Origin: JBBIJO01 sp037445895
GTDB lineage: Bacteria > Bacteroidota > Ignavibacteria > Kapaibacteriales > UBA2268
Direction: 5' to 3'
Assembly: GCA_037445895.1 (NCBI GenBank)
Contig: JBBIJO010000011.1
Span: 1-64,000, forward strand
Length of the DNA stretch: 64,000 bases
Shown: one piece after another, positions 8,620 through 16,243 of the stretch
How the letters are laid out: each line of letters starts with the position of its first letter
Numbering within the stretch: the first letter of the stretch is position 1
Translations under genes and position numbers: made by a program
The notes under the pieces: generated by a model
The model's database searches: none
What the model saw: only the letters and a program-made list of their open reading frames with translations
What the model was told of the DNA's origin: nothing

Positions 8620-10287
8620 ATGAATGTTCTACCAATAATTCTTTTAGGAATTGCATATTTCATTTTTGCATACTATTGGTATGGGAATGTAATCAAGAAC
8701 AAGGTCCTTCGCTCGTCTAACGAAGTTCCAACGCCATCGCATACTCTTTACGATGACAAAGACTACGTTCCAACAAGACCGACAGTGCTTTTTGGCCATC
8801 ATTTTTCTGCTATTGCGGGTGCTGGTCCAATAATTGGTCCAATTCTCGCCTATTCATACTTTGGATGGCTCCCCGCATTGCTTTGGATTTTACTGGGTTC
8901 TGTTTTTATCGGTGCAGTTCACGATTATACGGCTCTTTTTACATCAATCCGTAACAAAGGCTATTCGATTGTAAATATTGCGAATGAAGTAATTTCTCCT
9001 CGAGCAGGTTTTTTGTTTTCTATATTTGTCTTTTTAACACTAATACTTGTCGAGGCGGTATTCGCCGATTTGACTGCTAGAACCCTAATGGAAGAGCCGA
9101 AAATTGTTGTTCCAACTTTTGGGCTGATTGCAGTGGCAATCATTTTCGCATTATTGCATTATAGATTGAAGTTAAACGTATTTTTTGCCACACTCATTTC
9201 TTTGATACTACTTGGTATTCTACTTTATGTTGGTGATATTGCCCAAATAAAAGCATCCTACGAGGTATGGCTTTTCCTGATACTCATATATTGTTTTGTA
9301 GCGTCGATTTTACCCGTTTGGCTTCTATTGCAACCCCGCGATTATTTATCTATGTATATTTTGATTATAGGAATGTTTTTTGGGTATATTGGCATTATGT
9401 TTCTTAACCCTACAATACAAGGACCATCATTTATTTCATTCACAAGCAAAAATGGACCTTTGTTCCCAATGTTGTTTATTACAATTGCTTGCGGTGCTAT
9501 TTCTGGATTTCATTCTTTAATTGCAAGTGGGACATCGGCAAAGCAACTCGATAAAGAGGAACAAGGCAAATTAATTGCTTATGGGGGGATGCTTACCGAA
9601 GGAGCTTTGGCTTTCCTTGTTATTGTTATGGTTTCGAGCGTTATGCAATTTAATGGAAATTCGGAGAGTTCTTTTATTGGAATTTTAACAAACAAAAATG
9701 CCGATATACTTTTTGGGACTGCACTCGGGTTAACATTACATACCCTTGGAGTTCCAGTAGCATTTGGAGCAGCCTTTGGAATACTAATGTTGAATGCCTT
9801 TATTTTGACGTCACTCGATGCAAGTACTCGTTTGAATCGTTACATTATACAGGAAGGCTTTGGAATTAAATATGGCGGAATTCTAAAAGACAAATATTTT
9901 GCAAGCGCGCTTGTCGTTGTTCTAACATTAGTCGTTTGCTTAAGCGGGGGTTACCAAAAGATTTGGTCAGTATTTGGTTCTGCTAACCAATTAATTGGCA
10001 CATTAGCACTATTCGTTATTACAATGTATCTACTTGGAATTAAATCGCCAAAGTGGTACACTCTTGTTCCAGCATTCTTTATGCTTTTGGTAACCGAAAC
10101 TGCTTTAATCTACCAGTTCTTCTTCTTATACTTACCAAAATTCGATATTTTGCTTATGTTAATTTCTCTTGCATTAATTGTTTTGGGAATTCTTGTCGCC
10201 CTCGAATCGTTGAAGAAGATATTTGCTCAAAAAACTACAGCAAAAGAATTTGCTGAACATCTTTCGACCGCTGAAAATGCTAAATAA
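8620..10287 (+). CDS. cstA: CstA-family carbon starvation protein / pyruvate transporter
   Basis: Polytopic inner-membrane transporter of about 555 residues. Members of the family import pyruvate or peptides during carbon limitation. The N-terminal block TRPTVLFGHHFSAIAGAGP near residues 52-70 is the family signature, followed by GPILAYSYFGWLPAL, EAVFADLTARTL and many hydrophobic segments up to a short charged tail. GAGG at about 8610-8613 favours ATG 8620; ATG 8617 is possible. The small YbdD/YjiX partner often encoded after cstA is absent. The last 11 bases overlap the start of hpnE, so the two are probably translated together. Confidence 0.88.
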   Translation: MNVLPIILLGIAYFIFAYYWYGNVIKNKVLRSSNEVPTPSHTLYDDKDYVPTRPTVLFGHHFSAIAGAGPIIGPILAYSYFGWLPALLWILLGSVFIGAVHDYTALFTSIRNKGYSIVNIANEVISPRAGFLFSIFVFLTLILVEAVFADLTARTLMEEPKIVVPTFGLIAVAIIFALLHYRLKLNVFFATLISLILLGILLYVGDIAQIKASYEVWLFLILIYCFVASILPVWLLLQPRDYLSMYILIIGMFFGYIGIMFLNPTIQGPSFISFTSKNGPLFPMLFITIACGAISGFHSLIASGTSAKQLDKEEQGKLIAYGGMLTEGALAFLVIVMVSSVMQFNGNSESSFIGILTNKNADILFGTALGLTLHTLGVPVAFGAAFGILMLNAFILTSLDASTRLNRYIIQEGFGIKYGGILKDKYFASALVVVLTLVVCLSGGYQKIWSVFGSANQLIGTLALFVITMYLLGIKSPKWYTLVPAFFMLLVTETALIYQFFFLYLPKFDILLMLISLALIVLGILVALESLKKIFAQKTTAKEFAEHLSTAENAK

Positions 10288-11611
10288 GAAAATAGCAATT
10301 GTCGGTTGCGGAGTTGCAGGTATTTCTGCATCTTACGAACTGAATAAGTTGAAAATTCCACATACAATTTTCGAAGCTCGAAATTTTATTGGGGGAAGAA
10401 TATATTCGTTCCAAGATTCTACTACACAAATGGAAATTGACAATGGACAGCATATCCTTTCGGGAGCATACACAACATTTTTAGAAATCCTCCGATGGCT
10501 TGGGACCTACAAACATTTGCTATTTCAAAAATCATTGAAAGTAAATTTCATCGACAAGAATAGCAAAACCTACGCATTAAATACGGGGTTCTTACCTTTC
10601 CCTTTTGGAACTGCCTTTGGAATATTAAATTTCAAAATTTTACCTCTAAAATCACGACTATCGGTCCTTAATTTTTTCAAAAAGTTGAAAAATGGGAATA
10701 TCCAAACAACCTCGAAACAAAACCTATTTGAATGTCTTATTCAGAATGGCCAAGATACAAAAGCGATTTCTATATTTTGGGAACCGCTTGCTCTTGCTGT
10801 AATGAACAATTCAACGCATAACGCTCCGGCTACTCTATTCGTGAATACACTCAACAACGCCTTTTTTTCGGAACCCAAAAACTCGAGGCTCGTTTTCCCT
10901 AAGGTAGGATTATCGACATTGCTAGAACCGTTTAAATACAAAAACTCCTATGGCGAAATAATTTGCAATTCTTACTTGGAACGCATCGAACAAAACAATG
11001 ATAAATTTATATTATATTTCAAAGGGAAAGAGAAGTCCTTGTTTGATGTTGTTTTCCTTTGCTTGCCGCCAAACATTTTAGCAAAAATTTTGCCGGAAGA
11101 ATGGAAGGCAAAGGATTACTTCGCTTTCTTGCCAAAAACATCCTTCAATTCAATACTTTCAGCCTACCTATGGTTTGATTATCCATTTTTTGATGAGATT
11201 TTTGCGACATTTGCAAATTCACAAATCCATTGGATTTTCAACAAAAGCAAAATAACAGAACAGCAAAGCTCGAATCATTATTTATATGCTTTGACTACAA
11301 GTTTTGCGAATGGTTTAATGAGCTTAAGCGAAAATGAATTATTAAAAAGCACAATGGAAATCTTGGGTTGTTATCTTCCAAAGTCTAATTCAGCAAAATT
11401 GCTGCACTATAGAATATTTCGGGATAAACACGCTACCTTGAATATCGACACCGATTTCGAGAAAATACGGCCAATCCAAGTTACCCCAATCGAAAATTTA
11501 TATTTGGCTGGCGATTGGACTAATACAAAATTACCAGCAACTATCGAAAGTGCCTCAATTAGTAGTAAATTTGCAGTTCAATATTTTACAAAGAAGGTAA
11601 AATTAATATGA
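10277..11611 (+). CDS. hpnE: HpnE-like FAD-dependent hydroxysqualene dehydroxylase
   Basis: Flavin amine-oxidase-fold protein of 444 residues. The dinucleotide motif is at G10-x-G12-x2-G15 (IVGCGVAG), followed by EARNFIGGR. DNGQHILSGAYTTFLE, FWEPLALAVMNN and FVNTLNNAFF are blocks characteristic of HpnE, which in other bacteria reduces hydroxysqualene to squalene. GDWT near the C-terminus completes the FAD site. The ATG at 10277 overlaps the cstA stop by 11 bases; an extended frame to 10223 lies inside cstA. HpnC and HpnD are not in the window, so squalene/hopanoid synthesis is inferred. A related carotenoid- or isoprenoid-modifying oxidoreductase is the alternative. Confidence 0.75.
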   Translation: MLNKKIAIVGCGVAGISASYELNKLKIPHTIFEARNFIGGRIYSFQDSTTQMEIDNGQHILSGAYTTFLEILRWLGTYKHLLFQKSLKVNFIDKNSKTYALNTGFLPFPFGTAFGILNFKILPLKSRLSVLNFFKKLKNGNIQTTSKQNLFECLIQNGQDTKAISIFWEPLALAVMNNSTHNAPATLFVNTLNNAFFSEPKNSRLVFPKVGLSTLLEPFKYKNSYGEIICNSYLERIEQNNDKFILYFKGKEKSLFDVVFLCLPPNILAKILPEEWKAKDYFAFLPKTSFNSILSAYLWFDYPFFDEIFATFANSQIHWIFNKSKITEQQSSNHYLYALTTSFANGLMSLSENELLKSTMEILGCYLPKSNSAKLLHYRIFRDKHATLNIDTDFEKIRPIQVTPIENLYLAGDWTNTKLPATIESASISSKFAVQYFTKKVKLI

Positions 11612-12126
11612 CGGTTCCAAATATATTCACCATAATTCGATTGGCTTTAATTTTGCCCATCCTATTTTTTCTTTTAACTCAAAATAATTACATTGCATTA
11701 ATATTTATTCTTATTGCGTGGATTACCGATTTACTCGACGGCTATTTAGCTCGCAAACTTAATCAAGTTAGTGCACTTGGGAAGATGCTCGACCCAATAG
11801 CCGATAAGCTTCTCGTCTCTGTCATCGTTCTTTCACTTACAATTTCCCAAGCTATTCCACTTTATCTTGGAATCGCAATAATCGGACGCGATGTGGTTAT
11901 TCTTATCGCAGGACTCTTCGCTTGGCTTAAATACAAACATCTAATGCAATCCAATTGGATAGGTAAACTTTCAGCCTTTTTTATCGGATGCTTTCTAATA
12001 ATAATTTTATTCTACCACAACAAAGTATCCTTTGTCTTTCTGTATTATATTATACTTTTTGTTGTTGTTATCTCTTTTATTCTCTATTCCAACTATTACG
12101 TCAAAACCATAAAATCACTTAAATAG
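11608..12126 (+). CDS. pgsA: CDP-diacylglycerol-glycerol-3-phosphate 3-phosphatidyltransferase
   Basis: Makes phosphatidylglycerol phosphate from CDP-diacylglycerol at the inner membrane. The CDP-alcohol phosphotransferase signature DG-x2-AR-x8-G-x3-D-x3-D is present without error at about residues 46-69 (from DGYLAR to DPIAD). Four or more hydrophobic segments and a length of 172 residues fit the family. The start overlaps the hpnE stop as ATGA, showing translational coupling. Followed by ftsY after 31 bases. Confidence 0.88.
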   Translation: MTVPNIFTIIRLALILPILFFLLTQNNYIALIFILIAWITDLLDGYLARKLNQVSALGKMLDPIADKLLVSVIVLSLTISQAIPLYLGIAIIGRDVVILIAGLFAWLKYKHLMQSNWIGKLSAFFIGCFLIIILFYHNKVSFVFLYYIILFVVVISFILYSNYYVKTIKSLK

Positions 12127-12157
12127 TTATTAATTTGTATTTTTCTAAAGTTGCAAA

Positions 12158-13156
12158 ATGGGGCTGTTTGAAAAATTTAAGGAAAAAGTTTCGAGTTTCA
12201 TTAAATCGACTTCCGACGCACTATCAGTTGAAAAAATTAAAACTGGATTTACCAAAACAAGGTCGAGCCTACTCGATAGAATTAAAAATACTATTGGGTT
12301 AGGCAGAAAAATCGACAAAGCCTTGCTCGATGAAATTGAAGAAATACTTATCACCGCAGATATTGGATATGATGCAACCGAAAAAATTATCGACTCGCTA
12401 AATAATCAAGCCAAAAGGCAAGATATTACTTCGTTCGAAGACATCATCGAACTGATAAAAGAAGAAATTCTTGGAATACTCGAAAATTCATCACAATCAA
12501 TTAATTACAATCCATTTCAAATTAACGATAGCAAAAAGCCTCACTGTATTCTTGTTGTTGGAGTCAATGGAGTCGGCAAAACAACTACAATCGGGAAACT
12601 TGCCTACAATTACAAAATTTTGAACAAAAGCGTTCTAATCGGGGCAGCCGATACTTTCCGAGCTGCTGCCAATGAACAACTCGAAGTTTGGGCAGAACGT
12701 GCTGGCGTTCCACTAATCCAACAAAAACAAGGAGCAGACCCCGCTTCGGTTGCTTTCGATACACTACATTCTGCAATTGCAAAAGACATAGACGTTGTTA
12801 TTATTGACACCGCAGGACGATTGCATAACAAAGCAAATCTTATGGCTGAACTCAACAAAATTACGCGTGTTATGAAAAAATTGAAAGAATCTGCCCCCGA
12901 CGAAGTTCTCTTAGTCCTCGATGCTACAACAGGGCAAAATGCTATTCAACAAGCAAAAGAATTTATGAAAGTTGCCCCTGTAACTGGAATTGTTTTGACA
13001 AAATTGGATGGGACCGCCAAAGGCGGTGTCGTCGTCCCAATAGCAATGGAATTTAAAATACCTGTTAAATTCATTGGAGTAGGAGAAAAAATAGACGACC
13101 TTCAGCCTTTTAATCCAATTCTTTACATCGATGCTATATTCGAAACAAACTCGTAA
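12158..13156 (+). CDS. ftsY: Signal recognition particle receptor FtsY
   Basis: GTPase that docks SRP-bound ribosomes at the Sec translocon. The 332-residue protein is an N domain plus G domain with only a short amphipathic N-terminal segment and no long acidic A domain. G1 is GVNGVGKTTT near residue 135, followed by AADTFRAAA, DTAGR near 217, TKLDG near 280 and GVGE near 308. All SRP-GTPase motifs are intact. It is the last gene of the cstA-hpnE-pgsA-ftsY run, and the intact C-terminus stops 96 bases before the assembly gap. Confidence 0.95.
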   Translation: MGLFEKFKEKVSSFIKSTSDALSVEKIKTGFTKTRSSLLDRIKNTIGLGRKIDKALLDEIEEILITADIGYDATEKIIDSLNNQAKRQDITSFEDIIELIKEEILGILENSSQSINYNPFQINDSKKPHCILVVGVNGVGKTTTIGKLAYNYKILNKSVLIGAADTFRAAANEQLEVWAERAGVPLIQQKQGADPASVAFDTLHSAIAKDIDVVIIDTAGRLHNKANLMAELNKITRVMKKLKESAPDEVLLVLDATTGQNAIQQAKEFMKVAPVTGIVLTKLDGTAKGGVVVPIAMEFKIPVKFIGVGEKIDDLQPFNPILYIDAIFETNS

Positions 13157-13252
13157 GAAAAGTATCGCAACGCCATACAGGGCATTTCCAAACAATAGTG
13201 AACAAAAAAGTTAACATCTCAAAAACAAAGGGATGCTTTGATTTACATATCA

Positions 13253-13352
13253 NNNNNNNNNNNNNNNNNNNNNNNNNNNNNNNNNNNNNNNNNNNNNNNN
13301 NNNNNNNNNNNNNNNNNNNNNNNNNNNNNNNNNNNNNNNNNNNNNNNNNNNN
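13253..13352. other. Assembly gap (100 N)
   Basis: Exactly 100 N, the usual placeholder for a gap of unknown size. The 12 bases before it (13241-13252) and after it (13353-13364) are identical, ATTTACATATCA, so the two contigs may overlap directly or end in a repeat. Confidence 0.98.
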
Positions 13353-13575
13353 ATTTACATATCAATTCATACTTATTCGTAAATTCTTTCCATAGCATAA
13401 AACACTGCATTTGTATTATTGCATTGAAATCTAGGTAAATGAATGAGTTGTTGTAACGAAAAAATTTGTTTCTGTTCATCATCGGTAGTTCGTTGCCTTC
13501 GAGGATGTATGATAAATCTGTTGCACAATCCCCCCTACCTAAGTTATCGATATTAAGCGGTTTACAACAATTCAT
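13353..13575 (-). CDS. Possible partial gene running into the assembly gap
   Basis: On the minus strand ATG 13575 is preceded by GAGG with 7 bases spacing, and 74 codons remain open up to the gap. The peptide (MNCCKPLNIDNLGRGD..., ending KEFTNKYELICK) resembles nothing I can name. If the gap is closed by merging the identical 12-base flanks, the frame stays open for about 28 more codons and ends just inside the 3' end of ftsY. It may be a real small gene or a chance frame in AT-rich DNA. Confidence 0.3.
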
Positions 13576-13640
13576 TTGCAACCTCGAAGTTTAATCAATT
13601 ATTGGGATAATAATTAGTATAACAAAAATGAAAAGAAAAT

Positions 13641-16054
13641 ATGAAACAAGTTGCTTTTTATTTGTTAGTTGTTTCTATTTTGCACTGCATTTATTTTTCG
13701 GTTCTCTATTCCGAAAGTGCAATAACTGAATATCAATTATTAGAGGTTGACTTTTATGGAATATGCAGTAATTCGAGGGCTGTTGTAGCCTACGGGGACA
13801 ACTCGAACATTTTAATTTCGACAGACAAAGGCGAAAGTTGGTCGCAAAAAGCGATTTCGGGCAATCTTGTGAGCAACTTCAATAAACTTACTGTTGTAAA
13901 CGACATTTTCTATGGTATTATCGATTCGACTGTGATTGTTAAGTCCGAGGACGGCTTTAACTGGTCGAAGCATTACAAACCAGTGAGTAGCAAATTCATT
14001 GATATTTCTGCCGACACAAATTTTGTTTATTTGCTTAGTTCCTAAATGAATAAGATTTTCATACTCGATAGAAAAACATTTCAACTTGTTGATTCTGTTG
14101 AATTGAACTTTGATATTATAGAAATTTTCGCTTATAAGAATGTCGTTTGTTTAGGAACTTACGATGGAAAACTGCTTGTCTATAATTCCGGATTTAGCTC
14201 GATTCCCGTTATACTTGACCTTTCTAACATTGGGAGCTATGTTTACAGGTTCTTTTCCGATGGAGACAAAGTCTATTTTTATGTATCTAAATTCATTATG
14301 TTCATTGGACGTTGCTAATACGACTGAAATGTAGTGTTAAAATATGGCCTAACAAATTGCATCGTAAAAAATGGAGAAATATATTCAGCTCGTGCTGAAA
14401 TTGCATACCTATTCAACGAACACCGAACACCCGTTGGGTGGGTTTTTACAAATATGACATAAACCAAAAGGAATTCATCAAACTTAATAATGATAATCTG
14501 GACAGATTTATTGACGATTTCAATTCTTTCCTTCCACAAACAGCGTTGAATTTCCAGTTCATTGACGACGAAAGAATCATTATAGTTGCCAAAAACAAAA
14601 CAATATTGATTTCCAGTAATGGGGGCATAAATTGGCAATTAAAATCATTTTTTTATAACAGTAATAGCGGTGTTTATGTCTTAAAAAACTACCTGTGGCG
14701 ACCAGCTGGGAGAACCATCCTACGCTCAACAGATTTTGGAGCAACTTGGCTCCCCCAGAAAGCCGATTCTCTTTTTGTCATTAGTTTGCAGAACAATAAT
14801 GGAATTAGATATGTATATTTCGATTCTTTAGGAAAGGGTTTTATTGTAAATTACTTGGAATACCGTTATTCCGATTCAAGCAGGAATTTCCAAATTCTTT
14901 ATACAAATGATTTTGGAGAAAATTATATGAGAGGAGATAATGCAAGGTTAATGTGGTTGGGAATTGGGAATAATAGTTTATCCGAGATTGTGCGCTTCAA
15001 AGACAAATTCGTGTTGAAAAGAGTTAATTTGAACAACATAAATAATGGTAAAACTCCTTTTAGTAATCTGGAATTCTTCGATACAAATTTTACTAATACT
15101 GGATCGCACTTGTTTAATAATACCGTTTCATACAAGATTTGCTTTCTTGGAAATAACGATACCTTGTATGGATACTTTTTTAATGGGAGAAAAAACAGTA
15201 TGTATTCCGATACCTTATCGAGTTGGATAGGTTATTCTACCGATGGCGTTAATTGGAACAAACTTCTCGATACAGATATCAACGCTTATTGTTACGCTGT
15301 TGATGTTACTTCGAAAGGTTTAGTGGCATTCTTCCAAAGATATTATGATTCTTCGCTTGCTCAAATCAAAATTTATTTAGTTGATGTCAAAAGTCAAAAA
15401 ACTATTTTGCTATTAAGCAAAGATGTTCTCGCAAAGGTCATTGATTTTATAAATTTTCCTCTTCTACGATTTTATAACATTTATGGGGATAGAATTTTCT
15501 ATTCCTACTATTTAGACTCCATTCCTTATGTTTGCGACGTTTCCGAGGGTGTTGTTCCAAAATGGGAAAGAACACGGTTTTTCGACACTCTTTTCAAATA
15601 TTTTGGATGGGAGAATGTTAATTTCCAGCCTCGTAGTTTCTACATTTCCTCTGATTCTATGTTTTTCTTCTTTGTATCAATTTCAAACACAGGTTATTTG
15701 ATAAGAGTGTTTATGCAAGATTCCAACATAAGCAATGTCAAAGACGATGGGGGTAGCGGTATCTCCGTAAACAAACTTTTTGTGCAAACATTGCCTCCTT
15801 TTCCCCAACCAGCGAGCAGTTATGTCAAAGCAAAGATATACATAGAAGGGTTCCAAGAAATTAAACCTGAATACTTTAAATTTTATGACATTAATGGGAT
15901 GCTTACTCATCCTATAGAAATCAGTATCGAAAAATTGTCGCCATTTCTTTTCGAAGCTACATACGACGTAAGTAGCCTGCCGAATGGAGTGTATTTTGTT
16001 CGATATACTAAATCTGAATCACCTTTAATGTTTGGAATCCTGGTTTACAGATAG
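13641..16054 (+). pseudogene. Decayed Asp-box (BNR) beta-propeller surface protein with type IX-like C-terminal domain
   Basis: One secreted protein broken into pieces. The first piece (13641-14045) has a signal peptide (MKQVAFYLLVVSILHCIYFS) and stops at an in-frame TAA (14043-14045). The same frame continues to 14318, where TAA and then TGA (14325) occur. Good protein sequence resumes in this frame to about 14440, then moves to another frame, which is open to 16054. Asp-box repeats of the form S-x-D/N-x-G-x-x-W occur throughout (ISTDKGESW, KSEDGFNW, ISSNGGINW, RSTDFGATW, YSTDGVNW), as in sortilin/BNR propellers. The end (FPQPASSYVKAKI ... YDINGM ... LPNGVYFVRY) is a type A sorting-like domain for outer-membrane export. 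At least one stop and several shifts are needed, so it is a pseudogene, or sequence errors near the gap mimic one. Confidence 0.75.
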
Positions 16055-16155
16055 TCGCAGCGAACAATAAATTACAGGAGGCGATGATATAATATTAGGT
16101 AACTCGGGCATCCTCCCTGACAAAGAAAACAATATGAATTATGATTGAAACAAAA

Positions 16156-16173
16156 ACAAGCAAGGATGCTTGT
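16156..16173. repeat. Small hairpin with core AAGGATGCT
   Basis: ACAAGCA-AGGA-TGCTTGT forms a 7-bp stem with a 4-base loop. Related cores are seen at about 13230-13237 (AGGGATGCTTTG, next to the gap) and, on the opposite strand, near 42447-42456 (AAGGATGCTAC, next to the pccB fragment). All three lie in non-coding DNA by decayed or disturbed loci. Too short to prove a repeat family. Confidence 0.35.
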
Positions 16174-16243
16174 CCTACTGTTTGAGCTACTCTTTGATAA
16201 GGAGAGGAAGTAATGGAAATCTAAGGAATGTTGCAATGAGTTT

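Noticed and set aside
13198..13438. Short frames spanning the N run
   Set aside because: They exist only because N codons are read through; no support as plus-strand genes.
13641..14318. Two separate small genes (13641-14045 and 14046-14318)
   Set aside because: Same frame, adjoining stop and start, and continuous propeller-like sequence indicate one broken gene.
14315..14638. 107-codon minus-strand frame
   Set aside because: Antisense to the pseudogene, and no protein-like features.
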